Shown here: positions 16,834 through 26,779 of the stretch, in pieces
Position numbering within the stretch: the stretch's first letter is position 1
Layout of the letters: the number at the start of each line of letters is the position of its first letter
Source of the DNA: Niabella beijingensis
Lineage (GTDB): Bacteria; Bacteroidota; Bacteroidia; Chitinophagales; Chitinophagaceae
Assembly: GCF_020034665.1 (NCBI RefSeq)
Contig: NZ_JAIQDI010000001.1
Coordinates: forward strand, 3,100,001 to 3,164,000
Length of the DNA: 64,000 nt
Direction: 5' to 3'
Notes under the pieces: generated by a model
What the model saw: only the letters and a program-made list of their open reading frames with translations
What the model was told of the DNA's origin: nothing
The model's database searches: none
Made by a program: the position numbers and the translations under genes

Positions 16834-19174
16834 TCAGCAATGCGGGCAGTAAGATAAGATTGGTAAACGTGGCTGTGATCAGTGTAAGTGAAGTGAGCCA
16901 GCCCAATGCCTGTGTGCCTCCAAAATTGCTGAAGCAGAAAATGATAAAACCCGCGATCAGCACCATGGATGTATAGAGGATGCTGATACCGGTACTGTGA
17001 ATGGTTTGAACCACCGTAGCCACCACTTCGTTCTGATGTTTTGGCAGCTCCTGTTTATAATTGACCAGGAACCGGATGGTAATATCGATGGCAATCCCCA
17101 ATGCAACGCTAAAGATCAATACGGTACTGGGTTTTAGCGGAACACCGGCCCAACCCATGATGCCGGCAGTGATCACCAGCGGGATCAGGTTGGGGATGAG
17201 TGAACAGAGCAGGATGCGCAGCGATCTGAACAGGTACAGCATGCAAAGCGCGATCAGCAGGAAGGCCCAGAAAATGCTTTCCTTTAATCCGTTGATGATA
17301 AAACGGCCGCCTTCAAGAAAGGTGATGGAGGTGCCGGTGAGTTTTACATTATAATCTTTTGCGGGAAACAGCTGATCCACCCTGTGCTGGATATCGCCCA
17401 TCAGGGCCGGCAACCGGTAGGACCCCACATCGGCCATATTAACACTGATACGGGCCTCCCGTCCGGTGCTGTCCATAAAACCGGAGAGCAGCCTGGTGAA
17501 AGCAGAAGATTGCTGGCCGCCCGAATTGCTGCCCATATTGAGGTACTGTGCCAGTCCCGGCAGCTCAAATTCGGAGGGCATTGAATAATTGCTTGAGTCG
17601 CCTTCGTAAAAAGCCTGTTTGGCAAACTTCAACCCTTCGGTGATGCTCAGAGGTCTTGCTATTTCGGGTTTTGAGGCAAGGTACTGTGCCAGCGAGTCAA
17701 TGCGGGTGAGGTTTTTAAAGTTGCGGGTCACACCGGATTTCTTCTTCGTATCCACTATGATCTCCAGGGGCATGACACCTTTGAAATTGCTTTCAAAGAA
17801 TTTCAGGTCGGTATATATCTTATCCTTTTGTGGTACATCGTCCACCATATGCGCGTTGCTTTTCAGCCGGAATATCCCAATGGAAGTGATTCCGATGATC
17901 AACAGGGTAACAATATAAACCAGTTTCCGGTGGTTGATCGACCAGCGTTCCAGCCGGCCCAGCCAGCGGTTGAGACGCGGGTTAAAAAGATAGCGGGTAT
18001 GTTTGGATTTTGGTGCAGGCAAAAAGCTTAATACAACGGGAATCAGCACCAGTGAAATAAAGAAAAGAAGCATGATATTGATACCGGCCACCACACCAAA
18101 CTCCTGCAAGATCTCGCTTCGCGTAAGCGCAAATACCGCAAAGCCCACCGCTGCCGCAAGATTACAGAACAGGGTAACGATCCCCATCTTGCCTACCATA
18201 TTTTCTATGGCCGCTTTTTTCAGTGCTGAGTTCCGGGCTTTTATTTCTTCGGCAGACAGATCGCCGGTCAGCTCATTCCAGCTGGTATGAAATTTATTCA
18301 GGAAATAGATACAGTTGGGAATGCCTATTACAACGATCAGCGGAGGGATCAGGGCGGTCAGCAGGGTGATGCTGTATTCCATCAGGTGCATGGTCCCCAA
18401 ACTGAAGAGCACCCCGATGATAACCACGGAAAGGGAAAGGAGCATGGAGCTGAAGGACCGGAAAAACAGCAGCAGGATAATGGCGGAAAGCAGGATGGAG
18501 GCCACCAGGAAGTACCGCATCTCATGCGCAATGCGGGCCGCGAGTACGGTACGGATATACGGCAGGCCGCTCAGTTTCACATCCAGTCCGGTAGCTTTTG
18601 AAAAGGCCTGGGTCTGCTCTTTTACCGCAGCGATGGCGGCATCCCTTTTGGCAGAATTAATGACCTCCTTGTTCATTCTTAAGCCCATTAAATAAGCATG
18701 TGTGCGGGGATTGTACAGCAGCCCCTGGTAGAAGGGGAGGCGCTGAAACACCGCTGCACCGCTGTCGATCTGTGTTTGCGTCAACGCGCCTTCCGGAAAT
18801 ATCTTTTCCACCGCTAATTTTTCAGTTGCTGCGTTCTTCACCAGGTTGATGGCCGTAGGTACACTGATCACATCTTCCACCCCGGGAATCTTTTTCAGAC
18901 CGGCCTGCAACTGCAGATAGGCTGTGAATATTTTTTCGGAAAACAATTGTTCGGTCTGCACACCCACCACCAGCATATTGCCGTCTTCCCCGTATTTCTT
19001 TTTGAATTCCTGGTAGGCGATATTTACCGGATGGTTGGTAGGGATCGCTCTTGAAAATTCATAACTCAATCCCACTTTGCTGGCCCAAAATGCTGAAAGT
19101 GCGGTGATGGCTGCCAGCGCGATCAGCAAAGGGAACCTGTATTTAAGAATAAAACGGCCGGTTTGTTTCCACAT
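16802..19174 (-). CDS. MMPL/RND superfamily inner-membrane transporter
   Basis: A 790-residue permease with the duplicated RND layout: one transmembrane helix near residues 14-32, a large periplasmic domain (about 35-215), a five-helix bundle (about 220-375, including ITLLTALIPPLIVVIGIPNC), another helix (about 415-435), a second periplasmic domain and a final bundle (about 640-785, with STVLIFSVALGIAIDITIRF). MMPL-type members export lipids or hydrophobic molecules using the proton gradient. No membrane-fusion or outer-membrane partner is adjacent, which suits a lipid exporter rather than a tripartite drug pump. The substrate is unknown. Confidence 0.85.
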   Translation of the reverse strand: MWKQTGRFILKYRFPLLIALAAITALSAFWASKVGLSYEFSRAIPTNHPVNIAYQEFKKKYGEDGNMLVVGVQTEQLFSEKIFTAYLQLQAGLKKIPGVEDVISVPTAINLVKNAATEKLAVEKIFPEGALTQTQIDSGAAVFQRLPFYQGLLYNPRTHAYLMGLRMNKEVINSAKRDAAIAAVKEQTQAFSKATGLDVKLSGLPYIRTVLAARIAHEMRYFLVASILLSAIILLLFFRSFSSMLLSLSVVIIGVLFSLGTMHLMEYSITLLTALIPPLIVVIGIPNCIYFLNKFHTSWNELTGDLSAEEIKARNSALKKAAIENMVGKMGIVTLFCNLAAAVGFAVFALTRSEILQEFGVVAGINIMLLFFISLVLIPVVLSFLPAPKSKHTRYLFNPRLNRWLGRLERWSINHRKLVYIVTLLIIGITSIGIFRLKSNAHMVDDVPQKDKIYTDLKFFESNFKGVMPLEIIVDTKKKSGVTRNFKNLTRIDSLAQYLASKPEIARPLSITEGLKFAKQAFYEGDSSNYSMPSEFELPGLAQYLNMGSNSGGQQSSAFTRLLSGFMDSTGREARISVNMADVGSYRLPALMGDIQHRVDQLFPAKDYNVKLTGTSITFLEGGRFIINGLKESIFWAFLLIALCMLYLFRSLRILLCSLIPNLIPLVITAGIMGWAGVPLKPSTVLIFSVALGIAIDITIRFLVNYKQELPKHQNEVVATVVQTIHSTGISILYTSMVLIAGFIIFCFSNFGGTQALGWLTSLTLITATFTNLILLPALLISFSKKPGSR

Positions 19175-19409
19175 ATAATTTTAAGTATGCGTTAAAAATG
19201 AGTTGCAAAGAAACAAAAAACAGTGCGTTCACAGGATGCCATTTATCAATGAAATGACCGGGAATCTTTTTGGATGCAGATCCGGTTTTGAAAAAGACAG
19301 CTTACTGTTAATCATATCTCATGTGGTGCAAAACTAACTATTGAAAAGTAAACCACCATTATTTGCAAAAAACATACCTTGCAACGAGGAAAACCGATCC
19401 CGGACGGAC

Positions 19410-20168
19410 TTGACAGCGATTCTACATAAAACAAAGGGCATTGTTCTCAGAACAGCAAAATATGGCGAAACAAGCGTTATTGTGACCATTTATACCGATA
19501 AACTGGGCCTTCAGTCGTACCTGGTGAACGGTGTCCGCTCCGGCGGCAGAAAAAGCGGTAACAAGGCGGTGTTTTTTCAGCCGGCGGCATTGCTGGAGCT
19601 GGTGGTCTACCACAATGAACTGAGAAGCCTGAACCGTATAAAAGAATTTAAATTTTCCGGGATCTATCAGCATATTTTCAGTGATGTGATCAAAAACGGT
19701 GTAGCCGTTTTTCTGATCGAGTTGTTGCATAAAACGCTGCGTCAGCCCGAGGCCAATGAAGACCTGTTCGGGTTTGTGGAAGACAGCCTGCTGGCACTGG
19801 ATGTATCGGATGCTACGGTTACAGCCAATTTCCCCGTTTTTTTTGCAGCGCATCTCTGCGGCATTCTCGGCTTTTCTCCGGGGATACCGTCCGCGGGCCT
19901 GTTTCATTCGCCACAATTGCTGCTGGACCTTCAGAGCGGGGAATTTGCCGAAACTCCGCCATCTCATCATTTTTATGCCGGCCGGGAACTGACCCTGCTG
20001 CTGGTGGAACTGTTGCAGGCGCGGTTGCCTGCCGAATTAAAGGATATGAAGCTTTCTGCCCATAAACGCAACCAGCTGCTGGATCTGCTTGAATTGTATT
20101 ATTCACTGCACTTTCCGGAGTTCGGACGATTGCGGACCCTGCCCGTGCTGCGGGAAGTGCTTGGCTGA
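19410..20168 (+). CDS. recO: DNA repair protein RecO
   Basis: RecO loads RecA onto SSB-coated DNA together with RecR in the RecFOR pathway. The N-terminal OB-fold begins HKTKGIVLRTAKYGETSVIV, the family hallmark, and the C-terminal helical part follows. The frame is open from 19341, but the extra 23 residues upstream are not homologous in character; the TTG at 19410 puts the conserved segment at residue 6, so that start (252 residues) is preferred. The C-terminal part has only a single Cys, so the zinc site of some RecO proteins is missing, as seen in other Bacteroidota. Confidence 0.9.
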   Translation: MTAILHKTKGIVLRTAKYGETSVIVTIYTDKLGLQSYLVNGVRSGGRKSGNKAVFFQPAALLELVVYHNELRSLNRIKEFKFSGIYQHIFSDVIKNGVAVFLIELLHKTLRQPEANEDLFGFVEDSLLALDVSDATVTANFPVFFAAHLCGILGFSPGIPSAGLFHSPQLLLDLQSGEFAETPPSHHFYAGRELTLLLVELLQARLPAELKDMKLSAHKRNQLLDLLELYYSLHFPEFGRLRTLPVLREVLG

Positions 20169-20187
20169 TGGTGTAATAAAGCCGGCA

Positions 20188-21333
20188 TCAATAAAGCCTG
20201 CACACCTGGTCTTCAGCGATCTGCAATACTCCGGGGCTTTTCCCTTTTTCAAAACTTCCGTACCGGTCTGCGATCTGTAAGGCCCTGGCACCATTCAGGG
20301 TAGCCCAGGTGAGCAGCAGTTCCAGGGAGAGCTGCGGGTATTGTTTTTGAATACAGCGTATCTCATCCCAGATACTGAGGCTGTAATTAGAGGCCAGACT
20401 GTCGGTACCCAGTACCAGCGGTACCTGTTGCTCCATCATCATGGGGATGTCGGGCAGCCGGTTGCTGATGTAGCTGTTTGCATTGGGACAAAGACACCAG
20501 AATGCTTCAGGAACCCGTTTTTTGATGTACCTGATATCTTCTGCACTTGTAAATACATTATGAATGAACAGGGCCTGCTGGCGGTTGTTCAGGTAGGCGC
20601 CATAGGTCTGAATGCTGGTTTTGCCCTCCGGGGGGATGGGCGGTTGCTGCAGTTGCAGCCGATCATACAAGGCACTAAAGCCGCCGGTGCCCTTTAAGAA
20701 CCATTCATTTTCCTCCGGTGTTTCCTGGTTGTGAATACTCAGCAGCCGGTTGCCCGGGAATGCGGTCAGCAGCTGCCAGAGTGGGGTGGAAACCGAATAG
20801 GGGGCATGCGGTGTTAAAGAGACCTGCCGGGGATCAACCGCCCGGCAGTAGTCGTCATAAACCAGCTTATACCGGTTAAAATGCTCCTGTGCCTGCGCCG
20901 GCTCAAAACCGATCACTTCCACAAAATTGTGGTAATACAGCCGCCCCATTGCTTTGAGGGATAGTGTATCGGTTGTATTGCAGATGTCGCCAACGGCTAC
21001 GATCCCCTGTTCCAGCATTTCGTTTTCTGCTTTTTCGATGGCCGCGGGCAGGTCCGCTATATTATCGTTTCGCTTGCTAACTACCTGGTTTACAAATTTT
21101 AGCAACCCTGTATGGGTTTCAATAATGCCTTTCATATGACTGAGCTCCAGGTGGCAGTGACAGTTGATGAACCCTGGACTGAGCAGGCCGTTGACGATTT
21201 TTACATCATCACCTGCTTCGGTGCGGGGAACCACTGCTTCCACGCGCCCTTCCGGGGTTATTATCAATACGGTGTCTTTCAGCATCCTTGTTCCGTCAAA
21301 AAGGGTTGTTCCCTGTAACTTAATAAAACTCAT
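20188..21333 (-). CDS. Amidohydrolase family metal-dependent hydrolase
   Basis: A 381-residue TIM-barrel hydrolase. Metal ligands are visible in FINCHCHLELSH (HxH), in TPHAPYSVS and SIHNQETPEE, and in the Asp of LGTDSLASN. This pattern fits the cytosine-deaminase/ATZ-TRZ branch, which deaminates purine- or pyrimidine-like compounds; aminodeoxyfutalosine deaminase of menaquinone synthesis is one possibility but is unproven. It is convergent with recO (19-base gap) and divergent from prfA. Confidence 0.85.
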   Translation of the reverse strand: MSFIKLQGTTLFDGTRMLKDTVLIITPEGRVEAVVPRTEAGDDVKIVNGLLSPGFINCHCHLELSHMKGIIETHTGLLKFVNQVVSKRNDNIADLPAAIEKAENEMLEQGIVAVGDICNTTDTLSLKAMGRLYYHNFVEVIGFEPAQAQEHFNRYKLVYDDYCRAVDPRQVSLTPHAPYSVSTPLWQLLTAFPGNRLLSIHNQETPEENEWFLKGTGGFSALYDRLQLQQPPIPPEGKTSIQTYGAYLNNRQQALFIHNVFTSAEDIRYIKKRVPEAFWCLCPNANSYISNRLPDIPMMMEQQVPLVLGTDSLASNYSLSIWDEIRCIQKQYPQLSLELLLTWATLNGARALQIADRYGSFEKGKSPGVLQIAEDQVCRLY

Positions 21334-21347
21334 CGCCTAAAATCATT

Positions 21348-21355
21348 TAACTTTG
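21348..21355 (+). promoter_or_regulatory. Candidate -7 element for prfA
   Basis: TAACTTTG matches TAnnTTTG and lies 31 bases before the prfA ATG. The short divergent spacer (52 bases) must also hold the amidohydrolase start at 21333. Confidence 0.5.
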
Positions 21356-21385
21356 CGCCCTGTTTATCAAAAATAAACTTTTCTG

Positions 21386-22450
21386 ATGTTAGATAAATTA
21401 GAAGCGATAAAGGCGAAGTACGATCAGCTGGGCATAGCACTTACCAACCCTGAAATTGTTGGGGATAATAAACGGTTTGCAGCTACCAGTAAGGAATACC
21501 GCAGCCTCGAAAAAATTGTTACCGCGTACAATGATTATAAAAAACTGCTGGGCGATCTTGAGTTTAACAAAGAGGCATTGAGCGGTGATGACGAAGAATT
21601 GCGGGAACTGGCAAAGGAAGAAGCTGCCGGTCTGGAAGAGCGTAAGGAGCAAATGGAAGCGCAGATCCGGCAGCTGCTGATCCCCAAAGATCCGCAGGAC
21701 GGTAAAGATGTGATCATGGAGATCCGTGCGGGTACCGGTGGTGATGAAGCGAGCCTCTTTGCGGGCGATCTCCTGCGGATGTATGTGAAATACTGCGAAC
21801 GCCGTGGCTTTAAGACCGCTGTGCTTGGTGAAAGTGAAGGAACCGTGGGCGGGTACAAGGAAGTACAGCTGGAGGTAACCGGCGATGATGTATATGGCAC
21901 CCTGAAATTTGAAAGCGGGGTGCACCGCGTGCAGCGGGTGCCGGATACGGAAACCCAGGGACGGGTACATACTTCCGCCGCAACTGTTGCAGTGATGCCG
22001 GAAGCGGAGGAGATCGATTTTGAGCTGAAGGAAAGCGAGGTGAAGATGGAAACAGCCCGCAGTGGTGGCGCCGGCGGCCAGAACGTGAATAAAGTGGAAA
22101 CAAAAGTGATGCTGACGCATATCCCTACCGGTACCGTGGTGATCTGCCAGACGGAACGTACCCAGCTGGGGAACCGTGAAAAAGCCATGCAGATGCTGCG
22201 GACCAAGCTGTATGAAGAACAGGTGCGCAAGCAGGAAGAGGAAATTGCCCGTCACCGGAAAAGCCTGGTCAGCTCGGGCGACCGGAGTGCGAAGATCCGG
22301 ACCTATAACTATCCCCAGGGAAGGGTGACCGATCACCGGATCAACCTTACTTCCTATAACCTGGATGCCTTTATGAATGGTGAGATCCAGGAATTCATCG
22401 ACCAGTTACAGTTTGCCGAAAATTCTGAAAAGCTCGCCAAGCAGGAATAA
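21386..22450 (+). CDS. prfA: Peptide chain release factor 1
   Basis: A 354-residue class I release factor that reads UAA and UAG stop codons and triggers peptide release on the ribosome. GGQ lies at residues 230-232 within [16 protein letters not shown]. The codon-reading loop is P-D-T at 186-188 in [14 protein letters not shown], a PxT motif as in RF1 rather than the SPF of RF2. The C-terminal [20 protein letters not shown] is typical. Length is normal. It appears to be a single-gene unit. Confidence 0.97.
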   Translation: MLDKLEAIKAKYDQLGIALTNPEIVGDNKRFAATSKEYRSLEKIVTAYNDYKKLLGDLEFNKEALSGDDEELRELAKEEAAGLEERKEQMEAQIRQLLIPKDPQDGKDVIMEIRAGTGGDEASLFAGDLLRMYVKYCERRGFKTAVLGESEGTVGGYKEVQLEVTGDDVYGTLKFESGVHRVQRVPDTETQGRVHTSAATVAVMPEAEEIDFELKESEVKMETARSGGAGGQNVNKVETKVMLTHIPTGTVVICQTERTQLGNREKAMQMLRTKLYEEQVRKQEEEIARHRKSLVSSGDRSAKIRTYNYPQGRVTDHRINLTSYNLDAFMNGEIQEFIDQLQFAENSEKLAKQE

Positions 22451-22581
22451 GCGGTCAGCAATCAGCTATCACCAGGAAGTTTTCATTAGCGCTAACTGTT
22501 GGTGGATTGATCTTCCTCTGCCACCATTAAAGCCGGCGGTTGTATTGCTTTTATACATAGCTGTTTTCGGGTCTTTTACCC

Positions 22582-25404
22582 CTACCAAACCTGCTCATTT
22601 GTTTTCTGTTTTAACTCTTTCTTTCCGAATTTGCGCGGGTAGTAAGAGAAGGTCAGCAGAAAATACTGCTGCAATCCATTGGTGATCCGTGTGGTAGTCC
22701 CGTAAATATCAATACTGTTGGAAATGTTTTGATATTGTTTCAGCAGATCCATTGCAGAAAACTTCAGCTCCCCCTGTTGTTTCATAAAACGGTAGGAGAC
22801 AAATGCATTCCATAAAATCGTGGGGTCGTCCAGGCTGGAGTTATAGATATGGTTCAGGGTGCTGCTGAAAGTAACATTGTTGGGAACATTGAGCGTGATA
22901 CCCAGTTTTGTGGTGTTCAGGGAAGTGCTGGACGGGGTAAGCCCCTGTCCTGTTTGCCGTGTATGGTATGTATTCCAGATTTCGCCGAAATTAAAGACCA
23001 TCAATGACCGGAGCGAGAACTGCAGAGCGGCTTCGTGCGTGCTGTTATTATTGCTGCTGGTGGTATATATGTTGTCGATGTAGTTAGGGGTTTTACTGTT
23101 GTTAAATGCTCCCTTGTAAGTAAGCTGGATGCTGCTTTTTTTCAATTTTCTGGACAGGTTTAACTCTAAATTCAAATAACTGTTCATGGACTTGTCCGTA
23201 TTGATATAATAGTAAATTCGTTTGCCTGATGGATCATTGATGACACTATCTGAAACGGGATTTAGCGAAAATGTATAACCTGTATTAATGGAACTATAGA
23301 AGGTGTATAACGATTTCTGATTGTTGCTGTTAAAATTTGCATAACCTTCAACAGTATGGTTTGTTTTATTTTTAAGATTAGGATTCCCCAAACGGATGCT
23401 GTATGCATTGATGTCATCCACAACGGGATATAGCTGATCAATGGAGGGAAATTCATAATTTTTCCGGTAGTTTACCGAAGTATAATACTGGTATTTTTCC
23501 TGTCTTGTATAATTATGTGAAAAACCTGCCTCATAGCGGAAGAATTTAAAATTACGATTCAGATTCCGTGTTGCAATGGAAGATTGATTTTTGTCTGTTT
23601 TGATATCATCCAGCAGCCGTACTTCAAAAAAGAAGTTTTTATAAAACTTATCGCTCCATTTAAAAAAGCTTTTTGAAAGTGCCAGATAAGGAGTATACTC
23701 AAATACCTCTCTTTTATTTTGATAGGACAGGTTGCTGTTGTCGATGAAACTGTTGGTGGTACTGTCGAAGTCGGCGACCTTATTATTGCTGACCGACCGG
23801 GTATAATTGAGCCACTGATTAAAGCTGAGATCAATTCCAAACAGGTTGTATCGTCCCAGTAGCAGCCGTTTCAATCCGCCGTATTCAAATGTTGCGCCCG
23901 TATTGAAAGAGGAATTGTGGGTGTTATAATTCCGGTTATAGGAGGTGTCCTTTGCAGTTTCAGTGTAAGAGCTGAAGGCGCTCTGCACCGTTCTTTCAGA
24001 AACGGCATCATTGTTATTGAGATTGTATTGCACCCTGAACTTTTTTAAGGGTTTATCGGCATCTGTTTTCGAAAAAACCAGGTCCATCGATTCCACGTTG
24101 TTACTGCCAGTTTCGGTGCTTGTAGTATTATTGGTGCTCTGTAACTGGCCCGCGGGATTGCGTACCTCAATACCGGATACCGAGCGCCCGTTCTGATTAT
24201 TAAAAGTGGCGCGCCCGTTAATAGTCAGCTCATCATTGTAGCTGTTGGTCAGCACATAATTGAGTCCTATATCGTGTTTGTTGCCGGCGTCGCTCCGGAT
24301 ACCTTCCTGTTTTTCAAACTGGGGATTTTCAGATGTGGTCCGGTTCTGTAAACTTAAATTGGAAACATTGGTAGCGTTGCCCGATTTATTGTAGTTGACG
24401 GTGATACGGTTATTTTGCCGGCTATTGGAAGTTTCTATAAAATTATGAACAAAGACACCGCCGATGGAATGATTTTTATTGATGCCTTCCGCCCCGAACT
24501 CTCCCACATAATACAGATTGGGATTGTAGTTACGGTAGGTATTGTTTTGGAAAAGCTGCTGAAGGTTATCTATATTTTTATTGATATTGTTGTAGCCCCC
24601 GCCGATCCCGAAGCTTGTTTTTTTGTTATACAGCTGAAGTGAAAAGTCGGTTTCAAAACGCTTGCCGCTGCCATAACCTGCACTGATCTTTCCGAAATAA
24701 CCTGTTTTGCTGTCTTCCTTAAGCTTTACGTTCATGGTCAGCGTGGAATCCTGCCGCTGTGTTTTTCTTTCTTTATAGGTACGGTCATATTCCTGATAGA
24801 CCTGGATCTTTTCTATTGCGGTTTTAGGCAGATTCTGTGTAGCTATCTTTGGGTCTGATGAGCCCAGAAATGGTTTCCCGTCTACAAAAAAGTTTTTTAC
24901 TTTTTGACCGTTGACGGTTATGGTCCCGTCGCTCCAGATGGTAATGCCGGGTACCTGGTTCAACAATTCTTCTACCACAGCATCTGGTTTCATTTTAAAC
25001 GCGGCGGGATTGATCTCCAGCGTATCGCCGTTCATGCGTACAGGAATGGCCGCGGTTACCACTACTGAATTGGTATCCGTTAAATTGAGCGCCAGTGATA
25101 CGTTCAGGGTATCTATTGCATGATCCCTCAGTTGTATCAGTTTACTAAAACTTTGATAACCTACGTAGGTAATGTTCAGTAAGAGTTGTTTTTTTGCCGG
25201 AAGCCGGTCAAATAAGAAATCTCCGTTTTTATCTGATAGTTTATAACTGACCAGTGAAGAGTCCTTATCCAGAATACTCACCGTCGCCGATTCCAGGCCC
25301 AGGTTACTTGCTGCATCCAGAACCCTTCCTGTAATTCCCCCGGTTTGGGAAAATAGTGCCTCCGTACAGGCAAAGCAAAGCAGCATACAAAGCAGGTTTT
25401 TCAT
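22582..25404 (-). CDS. Outer-membrane receptor-like protein, cassette copy 2
   Basis: A 940-residue outer-membrane beta-barrel protein with a signal peptide (residues 1-19), a carboxypeptidase-like regulatory domain (about 23-110, starting GGITGRVLDAASN) and a plug-like region (NGDTLEINPAAF, QVPGITIWSDGTITVNG, VDGKPFLG), then a long Asn/Tyr-rich barrel. It resembles TonB-dependent receptors without a clear TonB box. The C-terminus ends in a short Lys-rich tail. It starts 4 bases after the propeller-like gene at 25409-26674. The same pair occurs again at 26780-30981 with clear similarity in plug and regulatory domains, so the cassette is duplicated. Confidence 0.85.
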   Translation of the reverse strand: MKNLLCMLLCFACTEALFSQTGGITGRVLDAASNLGLESATVSILDKDSSLVSYKLSDKNGDFLFDRLPAKKQLLLNITYVGYQSFSKLIQLRDHAIDTLNVSLALNLTDTNSVVVTAAIPVRMNGDTLEINPAAFKMKPDAVVEELLNQVPGITIWSDGTITVNGQKVKNFFVDGKPFLGSSDPKIATQNLPKTAIEKIQVYQEYDRTYKERKTQRQDSTLTMNVKLKEDSKTGYFGKISAGYGSGKRFETDFSLQLYNKKTSFGIGGGYNNINKNIDNLQQLFQNNTYRNYNPNLYYVGEFGAEGINKNHSIGGVFVHNFIETSNSRQNNRITVNYNKSGNATNVSNLSLQNRTTSENPQFEKQEGIRSDAGNKHDIGLNYVLTNSYNDELTINGRATFNNQNGRSVSGIEVRNPAGQLQSTNNTTSTETGSNNVESMDLVFSKTDADKPLKKFRVQYNLNNNDAVSERTVQSAFSSYTETAKDTSYNRNYNTHNSSFNTGATFEYGGLKRLLLGRYNLFGIDLSFNQWLNYTRSVSNNKVADFDSTTNSFIDNSNLSYQNKREVFEYTPYLALSKSFFKWSDKFYKNFFFEVRLLDDIKTDKNQSSIATRNLNRNFKFFRYEAGFSHNYTRQEKYQYYTSVNYRKNYEFPSIDQLYPVVDDINAYSIRLGNPNLKNKTNHTVEGYANFNSNNQKSLYTFYSSINTGYTFSLNPVSDSVINDPSGKRIYYYINTDKSMNSYLNLELNLSRKLKKSSIQLTYKGAFNNSKTPNYIDNIYTTSSNNNSTHEAALQFSLRSLMVFNFGEIWNTYHTRQTGQGLTPSSTSLNTTKLGITLNVPNNVTFSSTLNHIYNSSLDDPTILWNAFVSYRFMKQQGELKFSAMDLLKQYQNISNSIDIYGTTTRITNGLQQYFLLTFSYYPRKFGKKELKQKTNEQVW

Positions 25405-25408
25405 TCAA

Positions 25409-26674
25409 TCAGTTTTTGAACTGGTATTCAATAATGACCGGGTCGGGATCTTTTGCCGCCATTTTTAACCGGGCTTCCAGTTCCTTCGGAACAGGTATCG
25501 TTTTATTTTTGTTGAAGAACTCTTTCAGTTCGTCTATTTTTTGCAGTTTGTAAAATTTATTTCCGAGTCTTGAGGTATTAAATTCTGAAAGCAACTGCAG
25601 GTTGTATTGGGAACTGTCCGCCTTTATTTTTTTACTGTTGTAAAAAACGCTCTTTTGTTTGTCATACACATACAGTTCATAATTCGACAGGTAACTGGCG
25701 GTAAGTACCATGAATTTTTTAGATTCAAACACCAGGTAGATCTGCCGCAGCAGCCATCCGTTATTCCTGTTGAAATTGTCCCGTTCCGTTTTATTTTTAA
25801 AAGGTTTGGTAAAGAACGTTGGGGGGAGGCTGTTCTCGATCGGGAGTACCAGTTGATACAGGGGCGATATACGATCCCGTGTCAGTTTATAGATGGTATC
25901 GCAGTAGGGTCTTGTCAGATAACGGATATAAGGGGTATCCATCTTTAAAGCTGCAGCGTATTGCTCTGTGAATAAGTATCGGGGTTCACTGATGCGATTA
26001 TACGGAAAATAGGCTTTCACGGGTGATCCGTTCCTGTAGATTTTCAGCTCATAATCCAGGGAGTCTTTGTAAAGAGGGCTGGTCGTGATCTTTGACCGTA
26101 TATAATAATCGTCATAATAATGATACGCATTGATGATCTCATATTCGGATGGCAGGGCTTTTTTAAGTTTGAATGTTGTATCATTCAGGTCAATAATGTA
26201 TTTTTTAAAATATTTTCTGTTCCTGGGGTCGCTTCTGTTCAATTCGATCTTTATTCTGTCGCTTTGTGTCAGTGCATAGTTCTTGTTGTTTCCCCAGAAA
26301 ACGATCTGATTGTTTTGTTCCTGATAATCGGGCCAAAAATTTTCTCCCAGTTTTTTATAGCTGACCTTTTTAATAAAATTTCCTGCTTTGGTATAAAGAA
26401 GAAAACTTTTTTCGGAATAGTTGATAATAATAAAATACCGGTCGGTTACCTGAACATAACTGTAAAGATTAATACGTGCGTCCGTATTCGGCTCCAGCGG
26501 GATGAATTTTATGGAGTCAATGAACCGGGACTGGTTCTCTCCTCCCGCAGCCTTGGGGTTTAAATAAAGTTTCTGTATCATTCCCGGTGGCGGACCGGTT
26601 TGCGCAGCTGCACCCATGGTGAGCAGGAAATAAGCCAGCAGAACAGGCAAACAGTAGCACAGTCGATTTCTCAT
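25409..26674 (-). CDS. Secreted 6-bladed beta-propeller-like protein, cassette copy 2
   Basis: A 421-residue exported protein with a signal peptide (residues 1-25, ending GAAAQ). The start of the mature part, with FIDSIKFIPLEPN, resembles the opening of Bacteroidota 6-bladed propeller proteins, and repeated Y/I-rich strands with LLYTKAGNFIKK follow. It pairs with the receptor gene downstream (4-base gap) and is paralogous to the gene at 29731, sharing length and order: signal peptide, FIPLE motif, a PYNRISEP/PYNKKTES segment, and a LPIEN/LPMDN segment. It may be a periplasmic or surface partner of the receptor. Confidence 0.7.
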   Translation of the reverse strand: MRNRLCYCLPVLLAYFLLTMGAAAQTGPPPGMIQKLYLNPKAAGGENQSRFIDSIKFIPLEPNTDARINLYSYVQVTDRYFIIINYSEKSFLLYTKAGNFIKKVSYKKLGENFWPDYQEQNNQIVFWGNNKNYALTQSDRIKIELNRSDPRNRKYFKKYIIDLNDTTFKLKKALPSEYEIINAYHYYDDYYIRSKITTSPLYKDSLDYELKIYRNGSPVKAYFPYNRISEPRYLFTEQYAAALKMDTPYIRYLTRPYCDTIYKLTRDRISPLYQLVLPIENSLPPTFFTKPFKNKTERDNFNRNNGWLLRQIYLVFESKKFMVLTASYLSNYELYVYDKQKSVFYNSKKIKADSSQYNLQLLSEFNTSRLGNKFYKLQKIDELKEFFNKNKTIPVPKELEARLKMAAKDPDPVIIEYQFKN

Positions 26675-26779
26675 ACGAATCAGTTACCCTATAAAATTAA
26701 ACAGGAGAATGTTAACAGAAACTTAAGTTCCGCTGCAGGATGCCCGCGTAAGAAAGGCAGTGTTGCCTAAGGCATTTTT

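Noticed and set aside
21398..22336. Long minus-strand frame of 312 codons opposite prfA
   Set aside because: It is a shadow of prfA; His/Phe-rich sequence typical of antisense frames.
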